From Marinifilaceae bacterium (GTDB taxonomy: Bacteria > Bacteroidota > Bacteroidia > Bacteroidales > Marinifilaceae): a stretch of DNA of 64,000 bases. Positions 29,286 to 38,863 of the stretch are shown piece after piece (within the stretch, counting starts at the first letter, position 1; every line of letters starts with the position of its first letter). The position numbers and the translations under genes are program-made. The DNA lies in NCBI GenBank assembly GCA_025210485.1, contig JAOARN010000071.1, forward strand, positions 1 to 64,000, read 5' to 3'. The notes under the pieces are model-generated. The model did not search any database. It was given only the letters and a program-made list of their open reading frames with translations, and was not told the origin of the DNA.

Positions 29286-31007
29286 TTAAGCGCACCATGA
29301 TTTTACATCATCTACACTTGGATTTTTTAGACCTAATTTCATTTTTTTATTCAATCCGCAAATATCTTGATGTAGTTTCGTAGCTTTCACATCTTTTAGT
29401 GCAGCTACTGTATTTATTCCGTTTTTACGAATTACATCAATCCATTCTTTTGCAATTCCTAATTCTTCAAATTTTTCATCAGAGTCTCTATCTGCTTTCT
29501 TTTCAGGTCTCATCTGAGGGAAGAATAATACATCTTGAATTGAGTTAGAGTTTGTCATCAACATTGTTAATCGATCGATACCAATACCCATACCAGAAGT
29601 AGGAGGCATACCATATTCTAATGCGCGAACAAAGTCCATGTCTATAAACATAGCTTCGTCATCTCCTTTTTCACTTAATTTCATTTGTTCCTGAAATCTT
29701 TCTAGCTGATCGATAGGGTCGTTAAGCTCCGAGTATGCATTACAAAGCTCCTTGCCATTAACCATTAGTTCGAATCTTTCAGTTAATTCGTCATTGTCTC
29801 TGTGTTTTTTACAAAGAGGAGACATTTCGATAGGGTAGTCAGTTATAAAAGTAGGTTGGATATAGTTTCCTTCACATTTCTCACCGAAAATTTCATCGAT
29901 AAGTTTGCCTTTACCCATACTCTCATCTATTTCAATCTCAAGTTTTTGACAAACTTCTCTAAGTTGTTCTTCGTTCATTCCAGAAATATCGATTCCTGTA
30001 AATTCTTTAATAGAATCAATCATCGAAATTCTTTTGAATGGTCTCTTGAAGTTAATAGTATTTTCACCAACTTTTACCTCTGTTGTTCCATGAAGATCAA
30101 GTGCAACTTTTTCAATCATTTCCTCAGTGAAATCCATCATCCAGTTGTAATCTTTGTATGCAACATAGATTTCCATTACCGTAAATTCAGGATTGTGAGT
30201 TCTGTCCATACCTTCATTTCTGAAGTCTTTTGCAAACTCATATACACCATCAAATCCACCAACGATAAGTCTTTTTAGGTATAACTCATTAGCAATTCTC
30301 ATATATAAAGGAATATCTAATGCATTGTGATGAGTTTCAAATGGACGAGCAGAAGCACCTCCAGGTATAGCCTGTAAAATAGGTGTTTCAACCTCTAGAT
30401 AACCTTTACTGTTAAATAGTTGACGCATAGAATTTATTATCTGTGTGCGTTTAATAAAGGTGTCTTTAACTTGAGGGTTCACTACCAAATCTACATAGCG
30501 CTGTCTATATCTTAATTCTGGATCAGAAAACGAATCGTAAACTTTTCCATCTTTTTCTTTTACAATTGGAAGAACTTTAATTGATTTCGAAAGAACTGTT
30601 AATTCAGTTACGTGAACAGAAATCTCACCAACTTTAGTTCTAAAAACGTAACCTTTAACACCAATAAAATCACCAATATCCAAAAGCTTCTTAAATACAG
30701 TATTGTAAAGGGTTTTATCTTCATCAGGACAAATGTCATCGCGTGAAATATAAACCTGAATTCTGCCTTTAGCATCTTGAAGTTCAATAAAAGAAGCTTT
30801 ACCCATGATTCTTCGACTCATGATTCTACCTGCGATACATATGTCTTGCAAGTTTTTCTTTTCATCATCAAACTTCTCCTTGATTTCTGTTGAATATATA
30901 TCTACTTTATACTCATTTGCAGGAAAAGGGTTGATACCTAAAGCCTGCATTTCCTTTAGAGAATTTCTTCTGATTATCTCTTGTTCACTAAGTTCCAGAT
31001 TACTCAT
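29286..31007 (-). CDS. lysS: Class II lysyl-tRNA synthetase with a C-terminal extension
   Basis: The anticodon-binding OB domain (about 55-150) is followed by the class II core: motif 2 in [22 protein letters not shown] and motif 3 in [12 protein letters not shown]. The core ends near residue 505, as in E. coli. The remaining 70 residues (from about [16 protein letters not shown]) form an extra helical domain of the kind seen in Bacteroidota LysRS. The function of that extension is not established. Confidence 0.95.
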   Translation of the reverse strand: MSNLELSEQEIIRRNSLKEMQALGINPFPANEYKVDIYSTEIKEKFDDEKKNLQDICIAGRIMSRRIMGKASFIELQDAKGRIQVYISRDDICPDEDKTLYNTVFKKLLDIGDFIGVKGYVFRTKVGEISVHVTELTVLSKSIKVLPIVKEKDGKVYDSFSDPELRYRQRYVDLVVNPQVKDTFIKRTQIINSMRQLFNSKGYLEVETPILQAIPGGASARPFETHHNALDIPLYMRIANELYLKRLIVGGFDGVYEFAKDFRNEGMDRTHNPEFTVMEIYVAYKDYNWMMDFTEEMIEKVALDLHGTTEVKVGENTINFKRPFKRISMIDSIKEFTGIDISGMNEEQLREVCQKLEIEIDESMGKGKLIDEIFGEKCEGNYIQPTFITDYPIEMSPLCKKHRDNDELTERFELMVNGKELCNAYSELNDPIDQLERFQEQMKLSEKGDDEAMFIDMDFVRALEYGMPPTSGMGIGIDRLTMLMTNSNSIQDVLFFPQMRPEKKADRDSDEKFEELGIAKEWIDVIRKNGINTVAALKDVKATKLHQDICGLNKKMKLGLKNPSVDDVKSWCA

Positions 31008-31035
31008 TTTACTGTATATATAATTAATTTTACTG

Positions 31036-31043
31036 CAAAGATA
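31036..31043 (-). promoter_or_regulatory. Candidate -7 element of lysS
   Basis: On the minus strand this reads tatctttg, a TAnnTTTG match about 30 bases before the lysS start codon. A good -33 partner is not clear. Confidence 0.4.
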
Positions 31044-31278
31044 GAATTTTATTGCAAATTTATTGTCAATTAGTGCTTTGTTATGAATTTAAACTATAAT
31101 TATCTCTGTTTTTTCATCGGAAATAGTAAAATTATCTTTGAATTGACTCTCTTTTGTAATAGAATTTTAAAAATATGAAGTGTTTAGTGTAGATTTTTAT
31201 ATATTTTGATTTTGTTAGTACTCTTTTAAGTTTGATAATACATGATTGTAATAAATATTTAGCTCAGAAATACAATTA

Positions 31279-32676
31279 TCATTTGTATTTTTCTTGTCTT
31301 ATCTTTCTTACTATTCGTATCATTTCAAGCTCGATGTTTTCTCTAGGTCCCATCGCATTATTTTGTTTTATATTTCCTTTATTGTCTATTATTAGGTAGC
31401 TAGGGAAGCTTTTTATATTATAATTATTTAGTATTTTTTTGTTGTTTTCGAGATTTAGAATTTTCCAACTGTATTTATTCTTTTTGATGATTTCATCCAT
31501 AAGTTTTTTTTCTGTGTCGCACACTATACTAACAAATTCAATATCCTTACCAAAACTTCTATGAACTCTAGATATTTGGTTGAGTTCTGATATTGAATTT
31601 CTAGTTTTCATACTTATAAAACTTAGGTAAATATACTTTGGTTTTAATTTTGATAATTGGAAATCACCAATTGATATTTCAGGAGCAGGACTGTTATTCT
31701 GTAGTTTATTGTAATTTCTTAATAGGTTAATACAGATGTTTTTTATGGATTTGTTTCGACTTGTTAAACTTATTTCTTTTAATACTTTTTTATAGCATGT
31801 TTTTGAAAACAACTTAGAATTAAATGCATCGTATGCTCCGATTATTATTATCAAATCTCGAAAATTTTTATCAGTATAATTCTCTTCTTTCAATAATAAA
31901 TTTGATAATTCTTTATAGCTGTATTTATTGTCCTTGATTCTTTCGATTTTGTTTTTGTGTTTAAACATTTTTCTGTTATAGAAAAAATTTCTGTATAGCT
32001 TTCTGAAAAGACTTGTGTAGGCAGGGTTATTTAATTCTAAGTTTTTATTTTTAAAATACTTTGTCTCTAAGTTATCAAAATTTGTTGGGTTGCTAATGTA
32101 TTCTAAACCTGCGATACTGTATTCTAAATATTTGTTTGCAAATTTTATATCAGACTTTTCTTTTTCTAGTTCTTTTATGAATTTTATTAATAAAGGATTT
32201 TGTTTCTTTTTGTAAATCCTCAGATAATTCTCGCTTATAAAGTCGTCTATTTTGTTGTCAATATCAATTATCTGCTTGTTTATGTCATTGTCCTGAAGAT
32301 TTTTTATGGCGACTATTAGTTCGTCAGGTTTAAAATAAACGCTATTTGTTATGTTGAAATCTAAGGATCTATATCTTGGTAGTATTACTTCATAATCCGA
32401 GTTTGGGGATACATATATGAATGCATGGCAAAACTTGAGATCTATGTATGCTAAATAGCTTGATTTGATATTTTTTATCTTAAATTCAAATTTACCATTC
32501 TCTGAAACTATTGTACTATCTATTATTTGATTGTGTTTTGATATAAAATCACAATTTTTTTTTATGTATAGTTTTTTGTTAGCATAGTCTTTAGCTAATC
32601 CATGGATGGTGCAATTATTCTGAGCTTTAATGTTGAAGCTAGATATAAGTAAAATGAAGAATAGTAATTTGTTCAT
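31279..32676 (-). CDS. Exported thioredoxin-fold (TlpA/ResA-like) protein lacking the CxxC motif
   Basis: A 465-residue protein with a signal peptide (ends near IKAQ, residue 19). The N-terminal 110 residues resemble the DUF4369 beta domain common in Bacteroidota TlpA-like proteins. A helical middle and a C-terminal thioredoxin fold (from about 335: SPAPEISIGDFQLSKLKPKYIYLSFISMKTRNSISEL...IKSFPSYLIIDNKGNI) follow. The cis-Pro region (FPSYLIID) is kept, but the redox site normally reading WCxxC has become MKTRNS, so it cannot do thiol exchange by itself. A binding or scaffold role is more likely. No operon partner is evident. Confidence 0.75.
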   Translation of the reverse strand: MNKLLFFILLISSFNIKAQNNCTIHGLAKDYANKKLYIKKNCDFISKHNQIIDSTIVSENGKFEFKIKNIKSSYLAYIDLKFCHAFIYVSPNSDYEVILPRYRSLDFNITNSVYFKPDELIVAIKNLQDNDINKQIIDIDNKIDDFISENYLRIYKKKQNPLLIKFIKELEKEKSDIKFANKYLEYSIAGLEYISNPTNFDNLETKYFKNKNLELNNPAYTSLFRKLYRNFFYNRKMFKHKNKIERIKDNKYSYKELSNLLLKEENYTDKNFRDLIIIIGAYDAFNSKLFSKTCYKKVLKEISLTSRNKSIKNICINLLRNYNKLQNNSPAPEISIGDFQLSKLKPKYIYLSFISMKTRNSISELNQISRVHRSFGKDIEFVSIVCDTEKKLMDEIIKKNKYSWKILNLENNKKILNNYNIKSFPSYLIIDNKGNIKQNNAMGPRENIELEMIRIVRKIRQEKYK

Positions 32677-32747
32677 TATGTTCTTTTTTTGTGGTGAAAA
32701 AATAACGTAATTATGATAATTTAATTGTGTGTGTTTGTTAATATTCT

Positions 32748-35219
32748 TTAGTCTTGAAAATAAATCCTTTTTACTCTTTGTGAGATAGAAGTTAAGATTT
32801 CGTAAGGGATAGTGTTTAGTTTTTTCGCAATGCTTTCAATACTAGGGTTTTCTCCAAATAGGACGACTTCATCTCCAATATTAGAATCTAAACCACTAAT
32901 ATCAATCATACACATATCCATACAAATATTGCCTATTATTGGGCAAAGTTTATCTTCTACCAGTATTTCTCCGACTCCATTGCTTAAGCCTCTACTTAAG
33001 CCATCTGCATAGCCAATGGGTATGGTTGCAATCTTGCCGCCAGCTTTTATACTTCCTTTTCTTCCATATCCCACGGATTGGTCGTGTTGGATATTTTTTA
33101 TATGTATAATTTTGCTTTTTAAACTAACAACTTTTTGAACTTTCGTTTTTGAATAGTTTGAAACACCATATAGTCCAATCCCCAATCTAACCATATCAAA
33201 CTGTTTGTCAGGAAATCGTTCAATGCCAGCTGAATTGAGAATGTGCCTTATTATATTGTAGTTGAATGAATTTATTATTTTTTTACTTAGCTGATCAAAG
33301 TTCTCAATTTGATTAAAAGTAAATTCATCATGTTGTTTTTCGTCTGCGGCTGCGAGATGTGAGAAAATAGATTTAATAAAACAATTAGTATTTAATTTAA
33401 GATAGGTGATTAATTTATCAATATCCTCGCTTAAGAAGCCTAGCCTGCTCATGCCTGTGTCTAGTTTAATATGTATAGGGTATGAGTCAATACAATTTCT
33501 TTCTAGGAAAGAATTGAAATTTTCAAGTATGTGAAAATTATAAATCTCAGGTTCTAGTGAGTAGTCAATTATCGTTTGAAAATTACTTAATTGCGGATTT
33601 AGAACCATTATAGGTAAATCAATTCCTGCTTTTCTTAATTCCACAGCTTCATCAGTAATAGCAACTGCTAGATAATCTACTCTATGATGTTTTAATATTC
33701 CCGCAATTTGTTTAGCACCCAATCCATATGAAAATGCTTTTACCATAACCATGGTTTTAACAGAATTATCAAGTTTTGATCTGAAGCAATTCAGGTTGTG
33801 AATAATAGAGTTGAGATTAATTTCAAGTACAGTATTATGATTGCTTTCCTCAAGGAGGTTTGAAATTTTTTCGAATTTGAACTTTCTTGCAGCTTTTAAT
33901 AAAATTATTTCTTTGCTGAAATCATCTAGGTTGTGCTTAAGTATGAATTCATCAATGTCTTTGTAGAATATAGATTCTTTTAAATTCTTAAATATTCTAG
34001 AGTTCTGAGAGATATTTTTGCCAATTCCGACTAATTTATCTATTCCTTTTGCTTCTAATAAGTTGTTTACTTTAGAGAAAATGTTTTTATCAGAATTAGA
34101 AATTTGAGAAAAGTCAGAAAGTATCAATGTTTTTTTTAAGTCGGTTTGTTGCATTAGCATCCAGTCCAAACCTATCTCCAATGAGAGTAAATCCGAATTG
34201 TAATAATCATTAATTATAATTGAATTGTTTTTTCCTTGTTTCCTTTCAAGTCTCATTGCGATTTGCTCAAGCTTTCCAAAATCAAGACTGATATTTGGAA
34301 ATTTAACAAGACAAAACAGCCAAGAAGTTATGGCGTTATTTCTTGAAGCAATATCCGTAAAAGGTATTTCTATATTTATTTTGGAATTATTGAAAATAGC
34401 AGAAATACTAGTTTTGTTTGCCTGTATTTTTTCTTCTAGAATATATAATTTTGATTTGTTATCTATTCTTGACCATGAGTATAATTCTTTTGATTTGAAT
34501 CGTTTTTTTATTTCTCTGGCAACATCTTTTTCATCTTCGTTGTAAAATATACATTCGCAATCTATAAATAGATCTAATTTTTCATTAAGTTTTATTATGT
34601 CATTTTCGAAGTTCTCGCTGTGTGCATTGCTGAGACATGTGAATATACCAATTTTAGGTTCTATTATTTTTTTTAGCTTTTGCATTTCTTTTTTTTTCGA
34701 GATACCAGCTTCAAAAATTCCAAGTTCGTTATTCTCTCCAATTTGTAAAACAGATAGAGGAACTCCTATTTGAGAATTATAGCTTTTGGGACTTCTACAG
34801 ATATTAATATTTTTTGAAAGAAGTTGATATAGCCATTCTTTAACAATTGTTTTGCCGTTACTTCCTGTTATTCCAACTATTGGGATCTTTGTTTTTAATC
34901 GTTTGTGTCTTGCAAATAGTTGGACTGCTTCAATACTATTATTAACGAGTAGAAAACTTAATTCGGAATTGTCTCTAAAATTTGAAATACTATCCAATTT
35001 GTTTATAAGAAATGACTTACACCCTTTTTTTATAGCTGTGTTTATGTATTTGTGTCCATCGAGATTTTCACCTTCTATTGCAACAAATAGTAGGAGCTCA
35101 GAGGAAAATATAGTTCTGCTGTCAGTACTAATTTTATTAATCTTATTTTCCTTATTACCAAATATTTTTGCCTTAGTTATATTAGCTATTTCAGAAACAG
35201 TGTAAATCTCTTTTCTCAT
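32748..35219 (-). CDS. Bifunctional MurF ligase / alanine racemase fusion
   Basis: One 823-residue chain holding two cell-wall activities. The N-terminal part (1-450) is MurF, with P-loop GITGSNGKT (116-124), which adds D-Ala-D-Ala to the UDP-MurNAc tripeptide. The C-terminal part (from about 463) is alanine racemase, with the PLP Lys at about K494 in MVMVKAFSYGLG, and the later VGYGRKG and CMDMCMIDIS segments. The racemase supplies D-Ala for the substrate of the other half. The fusion is well known in Bacteroidota. Confidence 0.92.
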   Translation of the reverse strand: MRKEIYTVSEIANITKAKIFGNKENKINKISTDSRTIFSSELLLFVAIEGENLDGHKYINTAIKKGCKSFLINKLDSISNFRDNSELSFLLVNNSIEAVQLFARHKRLKTKIPIVGITGSNGKTIVKEWLYQLLSKNINICRSPKSYNSQIGVPLSVLQIGENNELGIFEAGISKKKEMQKLKKIIEPKIGIFTCLSNAHSENFENDIIKLNEKLDLFIDCECIFYNEDEKDVAREIKKRFKSKELYSWSRIDNKSKLYILEEKIQANKTSISAIFNNSKINIEIPFTDIASRNNAITSWLFCLVKFPNISLDFGKLEQIAMRLERKQGKNNSIIINDYYNSDLLSLEIGLDWMLMQQTDLKKTLILSDFSQISNSDKNIFSKVNNLLEAKGIDKLVGIGKNISQNSRIFKNLKESIFYKDIDEFILKHNLDDFSKEIILLKAARKFKFEKISNLLEESNHNTVLEINLNSIIHNLNCFRSKLDNSVKTMVMVKAFSYGLGAKQIAGILKHHRVDYLAVAITDEAVELRKAGIDLPIMVLNPQLSNFQTIIDYSLEPEIYNFHILENFNSFLERNCIDSYPIHIKLDTGMSRLGFLSEDIDKLITYLKLNTNCFIKSIFSHLAAADEKQHDEFTFNQIENFDQLSKKIINSFNYNIIRHILNSAGIERFPDKQFDMVRLGIGLYGVSNYSKTKVQKVVSLKSKIIHIKNIQHDQSVGYGRKGSIKAGGKIATIPIGYADGLSRGLSNGVGEILVEDKLCPIIGNICMDMCMIDISGLDSNIGDEVVLFGENPSIESIAKKLNTIPYEILTSISQRVKRIYFQD

Positions 35220-35283
35220 ATTTTAATGGATAATTATATTTTGTTATTGTTCTTTTAAGAACTTAAATTAAAAATATATTTTA

Positions 35284-35877
35284 CTACAAACTCTTATTTA
35301 TTTCTTCTATGTAGTTCACAAGTTCCGTTTTGCCTTCTGCTTTTGCGGATGATGTTAAGAACAAAGGAGGAAGTTGTTCCCATGTTTCAAAAAGTTTTGT
35401 TTTGTAGTTTTCAATATTTTCAGTTCTCTTGGTTTTGTTTAATTTATCCATTTTGGTAAAAATTATCGAAAAAGGAATTCCGTTTTCTCCAAGCCATTCC
35501 ATAAATTCAAGATCAATCTTTTGAGGTTCATGTCTTGAATCGACAAGAACAAATAGAGATGTTAGTTCCTCTCTCTTTTGAATATAGTCTTGTATTATTT
35601 TACTGAATCCAGCTCTGAGTGTTTTAGAAGTCTTAGCATAGCCGTATCCAGGTAAGTCAACAAGATACCATTCGTTGTTAATGATAAAATGATTAATTAG
35701 CTGCGTTTTACCTGGCTTACTTGATGTTTTGGCTAAGTGTTTATTGTTTGTTAGCATGTTAATCAGAGATGATTTGCCAACATTTGATCTTCCAATAAAT
35801 GCGTATTCTGGTTTCTTATCTTTTGGGCATTTGTTTACATCTGTATTAGATATTACAAATTCAGCATTTGTTATCAT
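35284..35877 (-). CDS. engB: Ribosome biogenesis GTP-binding protein EngB/YihA (YsxC)
   Basis: A 197-residue GTPase for late 50S assembly. G1 is [10 protein letters not shown]2/G3 region is [13 protein letters not shown] and [13 protein letters not shown]4 is TKMDK and G5 is TSSAKAEG. All five GTPase motifs are intact, and the length is typical. It lies 65 bases from murF-alr on the same strand and may be co-transcribed with it. Confidence 0.94.
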   Translation of the reverse strand: MITNAEFVISNTDVNKCPKDKKPEYAFIGRSNVGKSSLINMLTNNKHLAKTSSKPGKTQLINHFIINNEWYLVDLPGYGYAKTSKTLRAGFSKIIQDYIQKREELTSLFVLVDSRHEPQKIDLEFMEWLGENGIPFSIIFTKMDKLNKTKRTENIENYKTKLFETWEQLPPLFLTSSAKAEGKTELVNYIEEINKSL

Positions 35878-36304
35878 ATTTATATATTTTCAGTATTATA
35901 ATTCAATCCTTTAATTTTTTCTGTAAATACTTACAATTTACAAAATTAAGAACTAATATTTTATTTTAGCCTAAATACTGCTTTAATAATTGTGAAAGAT
36001 TATAAAAGCAGTAAGATATGGTATTAGAAATATACCATAGTATACTAGGCTGAGCCGATTACACTTATGGTGTTTTGTGTTAGTCGAAACAGATTCAAGG
36101 AGAAGTTTTACCTATTTGTCTAAATTATTTGTTTAGTACATTGAATTTTATATTGTTATAAAAGTAAAAAAAAAGCCTTATCTTTTTTTATTTAAAATCT
36201 AAATATCTTATATTTGCCGACTGAAAAATAAATCTTCGAAGGTTCTGTATAAAGAGGATTCAAAATCTTCACCTTCTGGATATAATATAAATAGTTTATA
36301 GACA
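35878..36304. other. Divergent region between engB and rplU
   Basis: No gene in 427 bases. A perfect eight-base hairpin (tatggtat / ataccata, 36017-36039) has no T run. The rplU -7 element is at 36209. The rest shows nothing recognisable. Confidence 0.45.
36209..36216 (+). promoter_or_regulatory. Candidate -7 element of rplU-rpmA
   Basis: The sequence tatatttg matches TAnnTTTG and lies about 90 bases before the rplU start. The resulting leader is long enough for autogenous control, but no specific structure was recognised. Confidence 0.4.
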
Positions 36305-36619
36305 ATGTACTACGCTATTGTAGAAATTGCAGGTCAGCAATTCAAAGTAGAAAAAGATCAAACGATTTTTGTTCACAGATTAAGCAACGAAGAAGGTAGC
36401 ACTGTTGAATTTGACAAAGTGTTATTGCTTGACAACGAAGGACAGGTTACTGTTGGTGCTCCAACTGTAGAGGGTGCTAAAGTAAGCGCTAAAGTATTGA
36501 GCCACATGAAAGGCGATAAAGTTTTAGTATTCAAGAAGAAAAGAAGAAAAGGATACAAAAAATTAAACGGACATCGTCAGTATTTGTCTCAAATTCAAAT
36601 TGAAGAAATTAAAGCTTAA
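36305..36619 (+). CDS. rplU: 50S ribosomal protein L21
   Basis: A 104-residue ribosomal protein with the L21 signature: [17 protein letters not shown] at the start and [21 protein letters not shown] near the end, a basic segment that contacts 23S rRNA. It pairs with rpmA 19 bases downstream, the usual gene pair. Confidence 0.97.
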   Translation: MYYAIVEIAGQQFKVEKDQTIFVHRLSNEEGSTVEFDKVLLLDNEGQVTVGAPTVEGAKVSAKVLSHMKGDKVLVFKKKRRKGYKKLNGHRQYLSQIQIEEIKA

Positions 36620-36638
36620 TCCCTAAAAACATTTAGAA

Positions 36639-36896
36639 ATGGCACATAAAAAAGGAGTTGGTAGTTCGAAGAATGGTAGAGAATCGGAAAGTAAACGATT
36701 AGGTATCAAAATTTATGGCGGACAAGCAGTAACTGCAGGTAACATTATCGTACGTCAACGTGGAACCAAGCACAATCCTGGTAACAATGTTGGATGTGGA
36801 AAAGATCACACATTATACGCATTGATCGACGGAAAAGTTGTTTTCCAAAAGAAAAGAAACAACAAATCATATGTTTCTGTAGAGCCTATTTCATAA
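36639..36896 (+). CDS. rpmA: 50S ribosomal protein L27
   Basis: An 85-residue ribosomal protein. The N-terminus [22 protein letters not shown] reaches the peptidyl-transferase centre. [26 protein letters not shown] is the family signature. There is no Firmicutes-type N-terminal cleavage extension. Operon with rplU and ended by a terminator. Confidence 0.97.
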   Translation: MAHKKGVGSSKNGRESESKRLGIKIYGGQAVTAGNIIVRQRGTKHNPGNNVGCGKDHTLYALIDGKVVFQKKRNNKSYVSVEPIS

Positions 36897-36920
36897 TTAG
36901 GATAGGTTTAAAGAAATTGA

Positions 36921-36956
36921 AATCTCCTGTTCTTATTGTTCAGGAGATTTTTTTTT
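36921..36956 (+). terminator. Intrinsic terminator of rplU-rpmA
   Basis: A nine-base stem (aatctcctg / caggagatt) is followed by at least eight T residues, 25 bases after the rpmA stop. Confidence 0.88.
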
Positions 36957-36975
36957 ATGATATAGGGAAGATTAA

Positions 36976-36983
36976 TATTTTTG
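36976..36983 (+). promoter_or_regulatory. Candidate -7 element of serS
   Basis: The sequence tatttttg matches TAnnTTTG just after the rpmA terminator and 120 bases before serS. The -33 element is not clear. Confidence 0.3.
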
Positions 36984-37103
36984 CAAGATTGGACCTGTTG
37001 TCATAAAAATTAAAATGAACTAAGAGATTTTATTTTTCATATAAATATTATTAATTTGTCAGCTCGCAAATTATTCAAGAGAAAACAATAAATATTTCGC
37101 AAT

Positions 37104-38375
37104 ATGTTAAGTGTAAAATATATACAAGAAAATAAAGATGAAGCTATCAAGGCTTTAAAAATTAAAAATTTCGATGCAGAGGAAATCTTTGAAAAAATAA
37201 TAAATCTAGATTCGGAAAGAAAGGAAATACAAGGAAAACAAGATGAGGCTCAGGCTAGAATGAATAGTATTTCTAAAGAAATAGGTTTATTATTTAAACA
37301 AGGAAAAGCTGAAGAGGCTAATAAAGCAAAGGCTGAAACTGCAGAACTTAAAAAGAATATTTCTGAATATAATGCTAAACATAATGAGATATTAAAAGAC
37401 TTAAATGACGAGCTTCTTAATGTTCCAAATATCCCTAATAGTATTGTACCTCCAGGAAAAGGAGAAGAGGATAATGTTGTTATAAAGGAACAAGGAGAAA
37501 TGCCAAATTTAGGAGATAATAATTTGCCTCATTGGGATTTAGCTAAAAAATACAATCTTATTGATTTTGAATTAGGAAATAAAATTAGTGGTGCTGGATT
37601 TCCTGTTTTTAGAGGTAAAGGTGCTGCTTTGCAAAGAGCATTAATTAATTTCTTTCTTGACGAAAATCGAAATGCTGGATATGAGGAGGTGATACCTCCG
37701 TTGGTTGTGAATGAAGATAGTGGATATGGTACTGGTCAGCTACCTGATAAAGAGGGGCAAATGTATCATATTACAGAGGACAATTTGTATCTAATTCCAA
37801 CTGCAGAGGTTCCTGTTACTAATATTTATAGAGATGTAATATTAAATGCCGAGGATTTACCTGTAATGAATACTGCTTATTCGGCTTGTTTTAGAAGAGA
37901 AGCTGGTTCGTATGGTAAGGATGTGAGAGGCTTGAATAGACTTCATCAATTCGATAAGGTTGAGATTGTCCAAGTTGCTCATCCTGATAAATCGTACGAA
38001 ATTCTGGATCAAATGGTGTCTCATGTTGAAAAAATCATTCAGAAATTGGAGCTACCTTACAGAATTCTGAGATTATGTGGTGGAGACACTAGTTTTACTT
38101 CTGCATTAACATATGATTTTGAAGTGTATTCTGCAGCTCAAGATAAGTGGTTGGAGGTGAGTTCTGTTTCTAATTTCGAAAATTATCAAGCTAATAGATT
38201 GAAATTAAGATTTAAAGACAAGAATTCAAAAAAACCACAATTAGCTCATACATTGAATGGTAGTTCATTGGCTTTACCGAGAATTATGGCTGCTTTATTA
38301 GAGAATTTCCAAACAGCTGATGGTATTAAAATTCCAGAGGCTCTACAAAAATATACAGGATTCGAAGCAATCTAA
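37104..38375 (+). CDS. serS: Seryl-tRNA synthetase
   Basis: A class II synthetase of 423 residues. The N-terminal antiparallel coiled coil (about 28-100) reaches the long variable arm of tRNA-Ser. The core has SACFRREAGSYGKDVRGLNRLHQFDKVE (motif 2) and HTLNGSSLALPRIMAALLEN (motif 3). Length and motifs are standard. Confidence 0.96.
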   Translation: MLSVKYIQENKDEAIKALKIKNFDAEEIFEKIINLDSERKEIQGKQDEAQARMNSISKEIGLLFKQGKAEEANKAKAETAELKKNISEYNAKHNEILKDLNDELLNVPNIPNSIVPPGKGEEDNVVIKEQGEMPNLGDNNLPHWDLAKKYNLIDFELGNKISGAGFPVFRGKGAALQRALINFFLDENRNAGYEEVIPPLVVNEDSGYGTGQLPDKEGQMYHITEDNLYLIPTAEVPVTNIYRDVILNAEDLPVMNTAYSACFRREAGSYGKDVRGLNRLHQFDKVEIVQVAHPDKSYEILDQMVSHVEKIIQKLELPYRILRLCGGDTSFTSALTYDFEVYSAAQDKWLEVSSVSNFENYQANRLKLRFKDKNSKKPQLAHTLNGSSLALPRIMAALLENFQTADGIKIPEALQKYTGFEAI

Positions 38376-38378
38376 ACC

Positions 38379-38415
38379 AAAAGCGGTACTGATTAACAAA
38401 TTAGTACCGCTTTTA
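38379..38415. terminator. Bidirectional terminator between serS and ndk
   Basis: A 12-base perfect stem (aaaagcggtact / agtaccgctttt) lies between the two convergent genes. Confidence 0.85.
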
Positions 38416-38417
38416 TT

Positions 38418-38837
38418 CTAAAGAATTTCTATTTCTGAGAAAAAAAATCCAGATTCGATAATTGCATTCTCATCGCTATCTGATCCATGAATAGCATTTT
38501 TTGTTAGCGATTCAGCAAAACATTTTCTTATTGTTCCTTCATCTGCATCTTTTGGGTTTGTTTTTCCGATTAGTTTTCTAAATTCAAGCACTGCATTGTT
38601 TTTCTCAACAATCGCAACCATTATAGGACCTGATGTCATAAACTCTATTAATTCTCCAAAAAAACCTTTGTCTTTGTGGATTTCATAAAATTTAGAGGCT
38701 TCTTCTGTCGTTAATTTGTGTGTTTTAAGAGCTTTTATCTTAAAACCTGCACTTAAAATCATATCTATAATTTTACCAGAAAAATTATTTGCAAATGCAT
38801 CTGGTTTTATAATGGTAAAACTTATGTTATTTTGCAT
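38418..38837 (-). CDS. ndk: Nucleoside diphosphate kinase
   Basis: A 139-residue enzyme that transfers the gamma phosphate of ATP to NDPs by a phosphohistidine intermediate. The catalytic His is about H117 in the signature NAIHGSDS; FTIIKPDAF opens the protein. It begins 26 bases beyond the end of the ABC permease gene on the same strand and could be read through from it. Confidence 0.95.
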   Translation of the reverse strand: MQNNISFTIIKPDAFANNFSGKIIDMILSAGFKIKALKTHKLTTEEASKFYEIHKDKGFFGELIEFMTSGPIMVAIVEKNNAVLEFRKLIGKTNPKDADEGTIRKCFAESLTKNAIHGSDSDENAIIESGFFFSEIEIL

Positions 38838-38863
38838 ATTGTGAAAATTTAAAGGGTTAATTA

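Noticed and set aside
29802-30278. 158-codon plus-strand frame
   Set aside because: Lies fully inside lysS on the opposite strand and shows no domain of its own.
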